Source: Sinorhizobium psoraleae
Lineage (GTDB): Bacteria > Pseudomonadota > Alphaproteobacteria > Rhizobiales > Rhizobiaceae
Assembly (NCBI RefSeq): GCF_013283645.1
Contig: NZ_JABEKV010000002.1
Location: forward strand, 751,798-815,797
Length of the DNA: 64,000 nucleotides
Direction of reading: 5' to 3'
Part shown: positions 24,186 through 38,994 of the stretch, piece by piece
Layout: every line of letters begins with the position of its first letter
Numbering within the stretch: position 1 is the stretch's first letter
Notes under the pieces: generated by a model
What the model was told of the DNA's origin: nothing
What the model saw: the letters and a program-made list of their open reading frames with translations, nothing else
Databases searched by the model: none
Made by a program: the position numbers and the translations under genes

Positions 24186-24635
24186 TCAGGCCTTCTTGAA
24201 GCTCGACATTGCCTTTTCGGCCGCGTCCTTGCCCGGCTTCGCAACGTTTTCCGCGACCTTCTTGGTCGCTTCCTGCATGGTCTTCGCCTGCTCTACGGCG
24301 AGTTCGGCCTGCTTGCGGATGAAGGTTGTCTGGAGTTCGACCAGTTCCGAAAGCGACTTCACGCCGAGCAGCGCTTCCATGTGCGAAAGGGAATTTTCCG
24401 CATTGGTGCGGAGCGCATCGATGGCCTTGAGACCGAGTTCGACGGTGCCGGTCTGAGCGCTTTCAAACGTCGCTTCGACGGTTTTCGTCGCTTCTTCGGC
24501 AGCGGTCTTCATCTTGGCATAAGCTTCCTTCGACTGCGCGGCGCCCTTTTCGGCGAACTCGCGGAAGCTGTCGGTCAGCTTGGCCGGATCGAAGGAGGAA
24601 AGGGAAAATGCGTCGTCGGTCTTCTTGGTAGCCAT
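24186..24635 (-). CDS. Phasin family protein
   Basis: A 149-residue, Ala/Lys/Glu-rich, mostly helical protein with the phasin_2 domain: MATKKTDDAFSLSSFDPAKL, EYAKMKTAAEEATKTVEATF-like repeats, ALRTNAENSLSHMEALLGVK and LVELQTTFIRKQAELAVEQA. Phasins coat polyhydroxybutyrate granules, and some members act as general membrane-associated proteins. ATG 24635 has GGAG 9 bases upstream; the frame from 24737 adds 34 unrelated residues. It stands alone and is divergent from cbrA. Confidence 0.9.
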   Translation of the reverse strand: MATKKTDDAFSLSSFDPAKLTDSFREFAEKGAAQSKEAYAKMKTAAEEATKTVEATFESAQTGTVELGLKAIDALRTNAENSLSHMEALLGVKSLSELVELQTTFIRKQAELAVEQAKTMQEATKKVAENVAKPGKDAAEKAMSSFKKA

Positions 24636-24865
24636 GGTAAGCGCTCCTTGGTGTGGCCCTCTTAAGAGGCGCCGGTTTGTTACTGCCCCCCATATAATCA
24701 ATTTCATTGTGCATTGCAACATAATTGTGCATCGCACAATACGACTGCTATTAACCTTGCGCGGCGAAAGGCGTTGTCGACCCCGCGCCTTTGCTGGACC
24801 CTCGCAGATGGGCCGGGTATTAATAGAGTGTTAACGCGCAAGCGATCCGTCAATAGGCCTGCCCC

Positions 24866-28300
<3,435 letters not shown>

Positions 28301-28393
28301 GGACGAATGCTGTAAGGAAATGTTGACTCGCGGGAACCAGTTTGCCGGTCCCCGGCAGCCTTTACCTTACCGCTTCGTCTCGGGACCGATCGC

Positions 28394-30076
28394 TTGCAGT
28401 CCACATCCAGGAGCCTCAGAAAACGCTATACCCGCTCGGGAACGGGTCTTGGCCATCCGTTGCTCGCGATCTGGGCTATAGTCGCCTCGGCAGTCGTCCT
28501 GATGCCGATGATCTCCATTGCCTGGCTTGCTGTTTCGGGTGGCAGCGCGGACTGGCCGCATCTCATTGAAAACGTCATCCCCCGCGCCACGGGACGAACA
28601 CTGCTGCTCGTGGTGCTGACGGGTGCGGCGACGGCCTTTATCGGCATTCTGACCGCGTGGCTGGTGGCGAGTTGCGAGTTTCCGCTACGCCGTTTTCTTT
28701 CCGCCGCGCTCGTTCTGCCTTTGGCGATACCCGCCTATCTCGCGGCTTACGCCTTCGGCGAACTTCTCACCTTCACGGGTCCTGTCCAGGGGCTGATCCG
28801 GGTCGTCTTCGGTTTCCAGACGAGCCGGGACTACTGGTTTCCGGATGTGCGCTCGCTTGGCGGCGCGGTGCTCGTTCTGAGTTCGGTGCTCTATCCTTAT
28901 ATCTATCTCGCCTGCCGCTCGATGTTCTTGATGCAGGGGCGCGCGGCCGCAGACGTGGCACGTACCCTCGGCGCCGGGCCGCTCAAGGTCTTTTTCCGGA
29001 TCCAGATCCCGATGGCGCGGCCGGCCATCATGATCGGCCTGACGCTTGTCGCCATGGAAACGCTGAACGACATCGGAGCGGTCGAGTTTCTGGGCGTTCA
29101 GACATTGACCTTCTCGATTTTCGACACCTGGCTCAACCGCGGCAGCCTGGCGGGCGCCGCGCAGATCGCGTGCATCATGCTGCTCTTCGTCGTTGCACTG
29201 ATGATGGTCGAGCGTGCTGCCCGCCGCAGGCAGCGCTTCGCCAGTCAAAAGACGACGGCCGCCGTGCACGATCTTGCCAGGCTTACGCTGTCGGGCTGGA
29301 AAAAATGGGCCGCGACGATCGTCTGCCTGCTCCCGATGCTGTCGGGCTTTGCCATTCCGTTCTTCGTGCTGGGGAATTACGCGCTGAAACGTCTCGATCA
29401 GTTTCTGGCGCCACGCCTTCTGAATGCGCTGTTGCATAGCATCCTGGTTTCCGGCCTGACCGCGCTTGTCGCCGTGCTTCTGGGATTTGTTCTAGCTTAC
29501 GCCGCACGGACCGGGCGTTCCCGCATCACGGATGCCGCCGGCCGCCTGGCCTCCTTTGGCTATGGTGTGCCGGGTACGGTTCTCGCGATCGGCGTGCTTT
29601 TTCCGCTTGCAGCACTCGATAATGCCATCGATGCGCAGGCGAGAGATTTGTTCGGAATTTCGACCGGGCTCCTGATGAGCGGCACCGGCTTTGCTATCAT
29701 CTATGCCTGCACAGTCCGCTTCCTCACCATGGCAGAAGGCACGCTCGAGGCCGGCTTCCAGAAATTGTCGCCGCATCTCGACATGGCGGCGCGCGCGCTC
29801 GGACGCACGAGCAGCCAAACACTGCGGACAGTGCTTCTGCCGATGATGCGACCCGCGGTGCTGACGGCGGCACTGCTCGTCTTCATCGAGACGATGAAGG
29901 AACTCTCGGCAACCATCATGCTGAGGCCCTTCAACTTCAACACCCTTGCCACTCTGGTCTACGAGGATGCCTCGCGCGCAAAGGTCGAGGACGCCTCCGT
30001 CGCGGCGATGATCATCGTCATCGCGGGCATGATCCCGGTCATTCTGGTGTCGAGATCACTTGAACGCCGTCCCTGA
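28394..30076 (+). CDS. fbpB: Ferric-iron ABC transporter permease FbpB
   Basis: A 560-residue fused permease with two homologous halves of six helices each, as in SfuB/FbpB. The EAA loops are ADVARTLGAGPLKVFFRIQI in the first half and MAARALGRTSSQTLRTVLLP in the second. The start is probably TTG 28394; no ATG or GTG lies before helix 1 (LLAIWAIVASAVVLMPMISI). It follows cbrA by 93 bases on the same strand, and cotranscription is possible. The partner binding protein fbpA is 11.5 kb away and no fbpC ATPase is in the window. Confidence 0.88.
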   Translation: MQSTSRSLRKRYTRSGTGLGHPLLAIWAIVASAVVLMPMISIAWLAVSGGSADWPHLIENVIPRATGRTLLLVVLTGAATAFIGILTAWLVASCEFPLRRFLSAALVLPLAIPAYLAAYAFGELLTFTGPVQGLIRVVFGFQTSRDYWFPDVRSLGGAVLVLSSVLYPYIYLACRSMFLMQGRAAADVARTLGAGPLKVFFRIQIPMARPAIMIGLTLVAMETLNDIGAVEFLGVQTLTFSIFDTWLNRGSLAGAAQIACIMLLFVVALMMVERAARRRQRFASQKTTAAVHDLARLTLSGWKKWAATIVCLLPMLSGFAIPFFVLGNYALKRLDQFLAPRLLNALLHSILVSGLTALVAVLLGFVLAYAARTGRSRITDAAGRLASFGYGVPGTVLAIGVLFPLAALDNAIDAQARDLFGISTGLLMSGTGFAIIYACTVRFLTMAEGTLEAGFQKLSPHLDMAARALGRTSSQTLRTVLLPMMRPAVLTAALLVFIETMKELSATIMLRPFNFNTLATLVYEDASRAKVEDASVAAMIIVIAGMIPVILVSRSLERRP

Positions 30077-30428
30077 CCGTAACCGCCGATCCGCTGCGCG
30101 AAAATAAAAAAGAGGCAGCCGAAAGCCGCCTCTGGAGTCGATGCTAACCAACAAATGCTCGAGAAAAGGTGACATCATGTCTGCGGCAACATCGCTGCTG
30201 CGGCACCGGCCCTTGACTGGTCGGCCTCAAGTTGGTTCGACCATGCACCGCCAAATGTAAACAGGATCTTACTTTTTGCTCCAACAATCTTAAGCATTCG
30301 CGCGCAACTCCGACGATTTGGTTAATTCGCCGGACGTGGACCGGTTAACGCGCGGGCACATGATCTATGGGGTGGAACAGCCGGGAAAACAGCGGGATAG
30401 CACAGGAGCCGCAATCCCGCTCCAAGGA
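30077..30428. other. 352-base gap with orphan terminator, no gene called
   Basis: Lies between the fbpB and acsA2 stops (convergent). The longest frames here lack ribosome sites. The only clear structure is the minus-strand terminator at 30105-30133, about 300 bases beyond acsA2. This leaves room for a long 3' untranslated region or an unannotated minus-strand small RNA. Confidence 0.5.
30105..30133 (-). terminator. Minus-strand Rho-independent terminator
   Basis: Minus strand AGAGGC ... GCCTCT stem with inner GGC/GCT pairs, followed by TTTTTATTTT. On the plus strand the A-rich side precedes the stem, so it does not terminate fbpB. Confidence 0.75.
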
Positions 30429-32381
<1,953 letters not shown>

Positions 32382-32554
32382 GCTTTCCTCCACTCCTCTG
32401 CGTGTTTCTATACCATGCTGCAATGCAAAATAAACAGCATGCGGCAAGTTCGGCATCGCGATGACGACATTTCCCTGTCAGCCGTATTTGCTTTATCAAA
32501 ACCGAAGGCCTATCCAGACGGCTTGACACGAGAGCAAGCGAAAATCCGACCGAA

Positions 32555-34381
32555 ATGACGAGACAGATCCTGCATATATGGCGCAGTTCCAGCCTTCGGT
32601 CGCGGATCGGCCGGCGTCACCTCGTCTGGTCCGCCGGGATCGGCATCGGCCTCGCCATCGCGTACAACGCCGCGCTGCCGCTGGTCATTTCCACGACCGA
32701 TGCGCGCGCGACGATGGAACGGATGCTCGACGGCTGGTCGGGCGGCAAGAGCAGGATTGGCGGTGAACCGGAAATCCGCTTCTGGCCGGAGCCTGAGCTG
32801 ACGCTGTCCTCGGCGACGATCGAAACCGACGAGCCAACCCCGCGCCCGCTTGCGCATATCGGCCGCATCACCGCATCCTTCAGCTTGCTTGCGGCGCTTC
32901 GCGGCGAACCGGCGCTGGACGATATCCGCTTCGTCGATCCGGTCGTCACCATCGAGCGCGCCGCCGACGGAACCGTCAACTGGAAACGGCCGCACTGGCT
33001 GAGCCTGCCTGAGGAGACGACGGTCGAGGAGGATACACCCTTCGGCGACATAACGATCGAAAACGGCCGGATCCGCATCCTCGACCGAATGGCCGACAGC
33101 GCCCTGGACATCGACGTTCCGGCGATCTCCGGAACCGTCAAATGGCCATCCTTTGCTGAGCGCGTGAGCGCCCAGCTTTCAACGACCATCGGCGGCCAGG
33201 CGATTGACTGGGCATTGATCTGCGACGAGCCGCTCGCCCTCTTTGCCGGTCGCAATGCATCGCTCAGGACATCGCTGACCTCGGCCCCGTTGACCTTCTC
33301 CTTCGAAGGCATCGGCAATCTTTCGATGTATCCCTTTGCCTCCGGCCATCTGCAGGCATCGGCACCGTCGCTGTCCGCGCTTCTCGCCTGGTATCAGGGC
33401 ACTTCGTCGGGGTCACTTCCTGCAGGTGCTTTCAGCATCGATGCCATGGTGGCAACTGGCGAAAAGACGCTCAAACTCGACGATCTGCAACTGGTGATGG
33501 GCGGCGCCACTGCGACTGGTGTCCTGGACATCGCGTTTCCGGCCGGCGACACGCCGCGTGTCGAAGGAACGCTCGCCTTCGACCGCATCGATCTCAACGG
33601 CATCACTCCCCCGAATGCAAAGTCTGCGGGCACCAGCGACCCCGAATGGCAAATGGCGGAATCCCTCTTCGGCACCTGGCGTGCAGACGTGCGGCTTTCA
33701 TCGCAGGAAGTGCTCGTCGGTCCGCTGCATCTCACTGAGGTGGCAGCCGGCGTGATGATCAATGGCAACCGGGTGTCGCTCGACATCGGTGACAGCACCT
33801 ATGCAAACGGCATTCTCAGCGGCCGAGCGGTGCTATCCGACAAGGGGCCGGAACATGGCGGCAAGCTGCAGATGAGCCTGAAAGATGCCGACTTTGCCGC
33901 CGTACTCGACGGTTTCGGCCTGAAGGGCCCGACGCCAAGCGGCAGGGGCACCCTCAATCTCGATCTTGCGACCGATCATCCTGTCTGGGCGACCAGCGCG
34001 TCCGATCTTTCAGGTCGCGTGACATTTTCCCTGGCGAATGGCAGCCTCGCCGGATTCGATGCGAACGCCTTCGTCGACCTCGTCCGACGAGGAGAATTCT
34101 TCTCTCTTTCCGAGGCGAGCGCCGGGGCGTTCGACTTCCAGGCAGCCGATATCGAGGCGATCTTCGGCGCCGGCGTGGCGCGACTGAACCGGGCGAATTT
34201 TACCGGGCCGTCGGGCGGCATGGCGATCACCGGCGTCATCCCTTACCGCACGGGCAGCCTCGCGCTCGCCGGAACACTCGAAAATCCGACGACGGTCAAC
34301 CAGCCGCTGCGCTTCTTTGTCGGCGGGACCTGGCCAAATGCGGTTATCTCGCCGCTCTCCGTCCTTGTGGAGCCGCAATAG
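32555..34381 (+). CDS. AsmA-family envelope protein
   Basis: A 608-residue protein with one N-terminal membrane helix (LVWSAGIGIGLAIAYNAALP, about residues 28-47) and a large periplasmic region. The AsmA N-terminal signature is visible as GGEPEIRFWPEPELTLSSAT and in SLLAALRGEPALDDIRFVDP, and the C-terminal AsmA_2-like region spans about 450-590 (GRGTLNLDLATDHP; SGPSGGMAITGVIPYRTG-like end). AsmA-like proteins resemble lipid-transfer bridge proteins and affect outer-membrane composition. It is a single gene, divergent from acsA2 and convergent with potI. Confidence 0.85.
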   Translation: MTRQILHIWRSSSLRSRIGRRHLVWSAGIGIGLAIAYNAALPLVISTTDARATMERMLDGWSGGKSRIGGEPEIRFWPEPELTLSSATIETDEPTPRPLAHIGRITASFSLLAALRGEPALDDIRFVDPVVTIERAADGTVNWKRPHWLSLPEETTVEEDTPFGDITIENGRIRILDRMADSALDIDVPAISGTVKWPSFAERVSAQLSTTIGGQAIDWALICDEPLALFAGRNASLRTSLTSAPLTFSFEGIGNLSMYPFASGHLQASAPSLSALLAWYQGTSSGSLPAGAFSIDAMVATGEKTLKLDDLQLVMGGATATGVLDIAFPAGDTPRVEGTLAFDRIDLNGITPPNAKSAGTSDPEWQMAESLFGTWRADVRLSSQEVLVGPLHLTEVAAGVMINGNRVSLDIGDSTYANGILSGRAVLSDKGPEHGGKLQMSLKDADFAAVLDGFGLKGPTPSGRGTLNLDLATDHPVWATSASDLSGRVTFSLANGSLAGFDANAFVDLVRRGEFFSLSEASAGAFDFQAADIEAIFGAGVARLNRANFTGPSGGMAITGVIPYRTGSLALAGTLENPTTVNQPLRFFVGGTWPNAVISPLSVLVEPQ

Positions 34382-34410
34382 ACGGCGAGCGACCCCTGCC
34401 CCCGGCGGAG

Positions 34411-35232
34411 TCAGCCTACCGCGGCAAATGCGGCGCGCTCGTCTCTCTCCCGCTGGACCTCCCGCCGCTTCGTCACGATTGACGCGACGAGCACGCCGAG
34501 TGCAACGACACCGATCAGGATCGTGCAGATCGCGTTGATTTCGGGCGTCACGCCGAGACGAACCTGGCTGTAGATCTTCATCGGCAGCGTCGTGGCCCCC
34601 GGCCCCGTGGTGAAGCTCGAAATCACCAGATCGTCGAGCGACAGCGTGAAGGCGAGCACCCAGCCGGAAAAGACTGCCGGCGCAATCACCGGCAGGGTAA
34701 TTGCGAAGAACGTCCTGACCGGCGTCGCGCCGAGATCGAGCGCCGCCTCTTCGATCGACTGGTCGAGGCTCAGAAGACGCGACTGCACCACGACGGCGAC
34801 GAAACACATGGTGAAGGTGATGTGGGCCAGCGTGATCGTCCAGAAGCCGCGATCGAGCCCGATGGCAACGAAGAGCAGCAGCAGCGACAGGCCGGTGATC
34901 ACCTCCGGCATCACGAGCGGCGCGTAGACCATTCCGGAGAAGAGCACGCGGCCGCGAAAGCGCGTGTAACGTACGAGCGCAAGCGCCGCCAGCGTACCAA
35001 GCACCGTCGCGCAGGTCGCCGACAGCAGCGCGACGCGAATGGTGACCCAGGCCGCATCAAGCAGCCCCTGATTGTGCCAGAGCTGACCGTACCACCGCGT
35101 CGAAAAGCCGGCCCAGACGGTCACGAGCTTCGACTCGTTGAACGAGAAGATCACGAGCAGCACGATCGGCAGATAGAGGAAGCCGAAGCCGAGGACGACG
35201 GAGACAATGTTGAAGCGCGACCATTTTGCCAT
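34411..35232 (-). CDS. potI: Putrescine ABC transporter permease PotI
   Basis: A 273-residue inner-membrane permease with six helices: the first is VVLGFGFLYLPIVLLVIFSF, and the EAA loop is EAALDLGATPVRTFFAITLP. The N-terminal FSFNESKLVTVWAGFSTRWY is typical of PotC/PotI proteins. It starts 3 bases after the potH stop and is the last gene of the cluster. The substrate is assigned from the whole gene set and could also be another polyamine. Confidence 0.9.
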   Translation of the reverse strand: MAKWSRFNIVSVVLGFGFLYLPIVLLVIFSFNESKLVTVWAGFSTRWYGQLWHNQGLLDAAWVTIRVALLSATCATVLGTLAALALVRYTRFRGRVLFSGMVYAPLVMPEVITGLSLLLLFVAIGLDRGFWTITLAHITFTMCFVAVVVQSRLLSLDQSIEEAALDLGATPVRTFFAITLPVIAPAVFSGWVLAFTLSLDDLVISSFTTGPGATTLPMKIYSQVRLGVTPEINAICTILIGVVALGVLVASIVTKRREVQRERDERAAFAAVG

Positions 35233-35235
35233 CGT

Positions 35236-36147
35236 CTATCTCCCCTCACCATCGGCTTTCGCCTGCACATTCTGGAAATAGACGATCGGGAGCACCAGGA
35301 TGAGCAAAAGGATCGTTGCCACCGCCGAGGACACCGGCCAGTCGCGGTTGGCATTGAATTCGTTCCACAACGTCTTGCCGATCATGAGCGTTTCCGAACC
35401 GCCGAGCAGGTCCGGGATGACGAACTCGCCGACCGCCGGAATGAAGACCAGCAGGCAGCCGGCCACGACGCCCGCGAGGGATAGCGGAAAGGTTACCCGC
35501 CAGAACGCCGTGATCGGCGTGCAGCCGAGGTCCTGGGCAGCCTCCGTCAGCGTGTGGTCCATCTTCTCGAGCGCCGAATAGATCGGCAACACCATGAAAG
35601 GGAGATAGGAATAGACGATGCCGATGTAGATCGCCCAGTTGGTGTTGAGGATGATCAGCGGCTGATCGATCACACGTATCGACATCAGGAACTGATTGAG
35701 CAAGCCCTCGGGTTTCAGGATGGCGATCCAGGCATAGACACGGATCAGGAAGCTTGTCCAGAAGGGCAGGATCACCAGCATCAACAGCGTCGGGCGGAGA
35801 GAACGCGGCGCCTGTGCCATTCCGTACGCGATCGGATAACCGATCAACAGCGTCAGGAAAGTGGAAACGGCCGCGATGATGACACTCGAAACATAAGCAT
35901 TGAAATAGAGTACGTCCTCGGTCAGCCAGACATAATTGTCGGCGGAGAACTCGCGCATTTTCTCGAGGATGCCCGAAAGGCCGCCGGCCAGATCGAAGAC
36001 CGGCGTGTAGGGCGGCATGGCAACCGCGGTCTGCGAGAGCGAGATGCGGAAGACGATGAAGAAGGGGATCAGAAAGAAGAAAAGCAGCCAGGCATAAGGA
36101 ATGATGATGACCAGGCGGCTGACGAAGGCTGACGCGATTCTTGCCAT
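35236..36147 (-). CDS. potH: Putrescine ABC transporter permease PotH
   Basis: A 303-residue inner-membrane permease. The first helix (IIIPYAWLLFFFLIPFFIVF) is followed by FRISLSQTAVAMPPYTPVFD, a long periplasmic segment, then five helices. The EAA loop is EAAQDLGCTPITAFWRVTFP. FWTSFLIRVYAWIAILKPEG is a PotB/PotH hallmark. It lies 4 bases after potG and 3 before potI. Confidence 0.92.
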   Translation of the reverse strand: MARIASAFVSRLVIIIPYAWLLFFFLIPFFIVFRISLSQTAVAMPPYTPVFDLAGGLSGILEKMREFSADNYVWLTEDVLYFNAYVSSVIIAAVSTFLTLLIGYPIAYGMAQAPRSLRPTLLMLVILPFWTSFLIRVYAWIAILKPEGLLNQFLMSIRVIDQPLIILNTNWAIYIGIVYSYLPFMVLPIYSALEKMDHTLTEAAQDLGCTPITAFWRVTFPLSLAGVVAGCLLVFIPAVGEFVIPDLLGGSETLMIGKTLWNEFNANRDWPVSSAVATILLLILVLPIVYFQNVQAKADGEGR

Positions 36148-36151
36148 GGCT

Positions 36152-37297
36152 TCAATCCTTCAACACCACGCCAGCATCTTCACCGAACGAGACCCACACC
36201 TGCTGGTCATAGCCAAGCGGATCCTCGACCGCGCGCACGGCATTCAGCGACGACGCCTTGATGACCTTGCCGTCCTTCAGGCGAATATGGAAGACGGTCA
36301 TGTCGCCGAGATAGCCGATGTCCCAGATCTCGCCTTCGGCCGCGTTGAGCGGCGCATGTGCGGGCGCCTGCCGGCTGACCCGGATCTTTTCCGGCCGAAC
36401 GGCGACCGCAGCCTTGGCTCCCGTCGAGACTTTCTCCGACGAGGCCATGCGGATCGGCACGCCACTCGCCGTCTCGACCCGGACGCGGCCGTCTTCCGCA
36501 GCGGCGACGGTGCCATCGAAAATGTTCACATCGCCGATGAAGTCCGCGACAAAGCGTGAATTCGGGGCCTCGTAGATTTCCGCCGGCGTCGCCACCTGAA
36601 TGACCTTGCCGTGGCTCATGACGGCGATGCGGTCGGCCATGGTCATCGCCTCTTCCTGGTCGTGCGTGACGACGACGAAGGTCAGGCCGAGTTCCTGCTG
36701 CAGATCCATCAGTTCGAACTGGGTTTCCTCGCGCAGCTTCTTGTCGAGCGCGCCGAGCGGCTCGTCGAGCAGCAGCACCTTCGGGCGCTTGGCAAGCGAG
36801 CGGGCGAGCGCGACGCGCTGGCGCTGGCCGCCGGAAAGCTGGTGAGGTTTGCGCTTGGCGAATTTCTCGAGCTTGACGAGCTTCAGCATCTGCGCGACGC
36901 GCTCGGCAATGTCGGTCTTCGGCATGCCATCCTGTTTCAGGCCGAAGGCGATGTTGTTTTCGACCGTCATGTGCGGAAACAGCGCATAGGACTGGAACAT
37001 CATGTTGACCGGCCGCCGATATGGCGGAATGCCGGCCAAGCTCTGGCCATCGAGAATGATCTCGCCCGACGTCGGCTGCTCGAAGCCGGCAAGCATGCGC
37101 AGCAAGGTCGATTTCCCGCAGCCCGAGGCGCCCAGGAGAGCGAAGAATTCCCGGGTATAGATGTTCAGCGAGAGATCGTCGACCGCCGTGAAGTCCCCGA
37201 ATTTCTTGGTTACGTTCTTGAAGGAAATGAATGGTTTGGAGGCCGGGTCCGCCCATGGAGCGAAGGACCGCCGGATACTGCCGAGAGACTTCATCAT
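36152..37297 (-). CDS. potG: Putrescine ABC transporter ATP-binding protein PotG
   Basis: A 381-residue ATPase of the PotA/PotG type. Walker A is LLGASGCGKSTLLRMLAGFE, the Q-loop region is MMFQSYALFPHMTVENN, the signature motif is HQLSGGQRQRVALARSLAKR, Walker B is VLLLDEPLGALD, and the switch His is in VVTHDQEEAMTMAD. A C-terminal TOBE domain spans about residues 290-380. The start is one of two tandem ATGs (37297 or 37294) after GGGGATAG. The 262-base gap to potF carries an A-type repeat and the potF terminator. Confidence 0.93.
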   Translation of the reverse strand: MMKSLGSIRRSFAPWADPASKPFISFKNVTKKFGDFTAVDDLSLNIYTREFFALLGASGCGKSTLLRMLAGFEQPTSGEIILDGQSLAGIPPYRRPVNMMFQSYALFPHMTVENNIAFGLKQDGMPKTDIAERVAQMLKLVKLEKFAKRKPHQLSGGQRQRVALARSLAKRPKVLLLDEPLGALDKKLREETQFELMDLQQELGLTFVVVTHDQEEAMTMADRIAVMSHGKVIQVATPAEIYEAPNSRFVADFIGDVNIFDGTVAAAEDGRVRVETASGVPIRMASSEKVSTGAKAAVAVRPEKIRVSRQAPAHAPLNAAEGEIWDIGYLGDMTVFHIRLKDGKVIKASSLNAVRAVEDPLGYDQQVWVSFGEDAGVVLKD

Positions 37298-37340
37298 CTA
37301 TCCCCGAATGACACAGCCGATGGGCGCGCCGTCCTGACTC

Positions 37341-37444
37341 TACAGCGCCGTGCGTCTCATCAGACACGCAAAGGACGCTGTAGCACGTTGAATGGCTGCA
37401 TGTTTTTATCCTTAAGTCGGCTACGATTTAAGGAAACATGCAGT
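37341..37444 (+). repeat. A-type intergenic repeat, full copy in pot operon gap
   Basis: TACAGCGCCGTGCGTCTCAT, then ACGCAAAGGACGCTGTAG, GCTGCATGTTTTTATCCTTA and AAGGAAACATGCAGT. Lies between potF and potG. Confidence 0.85.
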
Positions 37445-37514
37445 AGCGCCCATTCAATCTTACCCCGAGCGGAAGACGGGCGAAAAACGACGACACGTTT
37501 CACTCGTCCCGCTC

Positions 37515-37548
37515 CAAAAAAATTGCTCGGATTTGAGGCCGGGCAATT
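37515..37548 (-). terminator. Terminator after potF
   Basis: Minus strand AATTGC..CGG / CCG..GCAATT imperfect stem followed by a run of seven T. It starts 12 bases after the potF stop and likely reduces transcription into potGHI. Confidence 0.7.
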
Positions 37549-37559
37549 CGCTTCCGCTC

Positions 37560-38654
37560 TTACTGGCCGGTGACGACCTTGGTCCAGAGCCGGGTCAAGA
37601 CCCGCTGCTCCTTGGCCTCGAACGGCGTGACCGTGAACAGCTTCTGCATCACCTCATCCGACGGATAGATTGCCGTGTCTTCCAAGACTTCCTTGTCCAG
37701 GAACTGCTGCGAGGCCTTGTTGCCGTTGGCGTAGAAGACGTAATTCGACGCCTTGGCAATGACTTCCGGCTTCATCATGTAGTTGATGAACTCATGCGCT
37801 TCGGCAGCATGCGGCGCATCAGCCGGGACTGCCAGCATGTCGAACCACATCTGCGCGCCTTGTGCCGGTATCGAATAATCGACCGTCACGCCGGCTTTCG
37901 CCTCTGCCGCACGGTCACGCGCCTGGAAGACGTCGCCGGAGAAGCCGACGGCCAGGCAGATGTCGCCGTTTGCGAGTGCATTGATGTATTCAGACGAGTG
38001 GAACTTGCGGACATAGGGGCGGATGCTCGTCAGCAGTTCGCCGGCTTTTTCGAGGTCCGCCTGCTCGTGACTGTCGGGATTGAGGCCGAGATAGGCGAGC
38101 GCCGAGGGAACGATATCGGTCGGGGAATCGAGAAGGTGGATACCGCAGTCCTTGAATTTCGCGGCCAGTTCGGGCTTGAAGATGACATCCCAGTTCGGCT
38201 TTTCGTCCGTGCCCAGGATTTCCTTCATCTTGTCGACGTTGTAGCCGATGCCGGTGGTGCCCCACATGTAATCGACGGCATACTCGTTGCCCGGATCGTA
38301 CTTCGCCGTACGCTCCATGATCACGTCCCACATGTTGGGCAGGTTCGGCAGCTTCGACTTGTCGAGCTTCTGGAAGACGCCCGCGGCGATCTGACGCTGG
38401 AGGAAGGTGGCAGTCGGCACGACGACGTCATAGCCGGAGCCGCCGGCGAGCAGCTTCGTTTCCAATATTTCGTTGGAGTCGAAGACGTCGTAGACCACCT
38501 TGATGCCGGTCTCCTTGGTGAAGTCCTCGAGAATGCTGCTGTCGATATAATCCGACCAGTTGTAGACGTTGACGACCCGCTCCTGTGCTGACGCGAGCAT
38601 GGTCGATCCCGCGAGCGTCGCGGCTGCCAGTGTTGCGATTATGATTTTGGACAT
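37560..38654 (-). CDS. potF: Periplasmic putrescine-binding protein PotF
   Basis: A 364-residue solute-binding protein. The signal peptide MSKIIIATLAAATLAGSTML is cleaved near ASAQERV. The mature start VVNVYNWSDYIDSSILEDFT is the PotD/PotF signature, with the acidic SDYID that contacts the polyamine; GYDVVVPTATFLQRQIAAGV and WGTTGIGYNVDKM also fit. ATG 38654 is chosen because AGGGA lies 6 bases upstream and a standard signal peptide follows; the frame extends to 38714. First gene of potFGHI. Confidence 0.93.
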   Translation of the reverse strand: MSKIIIATLAAATLAGSTMLASAQERVVNVYNWSDYIDSSILEDFTKETGIKVVYDVFDSNEILETKLLAGGSGYDVVVPTATFLQRQIAAGVFQKLDKSKLPNLPNMWDVIMERTAKYDPGNEYAVDYMWGTTGIGYNVDKMKEILGTDEKPNWDVIFKPELAAKFKDCGIHLLDSPTDIVPSALAYLGLNPDSHEQADLEKAGELLTSIRPYVRKFHSSEYINALANGDICLAVGFSGDVFQARDRAAEAKAGVTVDYSIPAQGAQMWFDMLAVPADAPHAAEAHEFINYMMKPEVIAKASNYVFYANGNKASQQFLDKEVLEDTAIYPSDEVMQKLFTVTPFEAKEQRVLTRLWTKVVTGQ

Positions 38655-38994
38655 CAGTTCCCTCATTATTATCGGTTCTCGGCAAGAGCCGCTGATCCGT
38701 GCGATCCAGCGCAATCTTGATCGGTCCGCAGCCGAGGTTAGGCATCTTTCTCGCCAACCTCAAGCGCTTTCGCGCCGGATAAAGGCACCATCTCGGATTG
38801 CACGCATTTTGGCAAGCGCAAGCAAAAACGGGCACTTATGGCGCGGCGCTCCGGGTTGCTCCGTCCCGATGCGGGACGCTCACACGCGTTAACCATAGTG
38901 CCAAGATGCCGATTCGCAGCTTTGTTTACGATTGATTAACCTTAGTGGAAGTGCGACTTTGCCGGCGGTTGTGTATCAGCGTCCGGACCACGTC

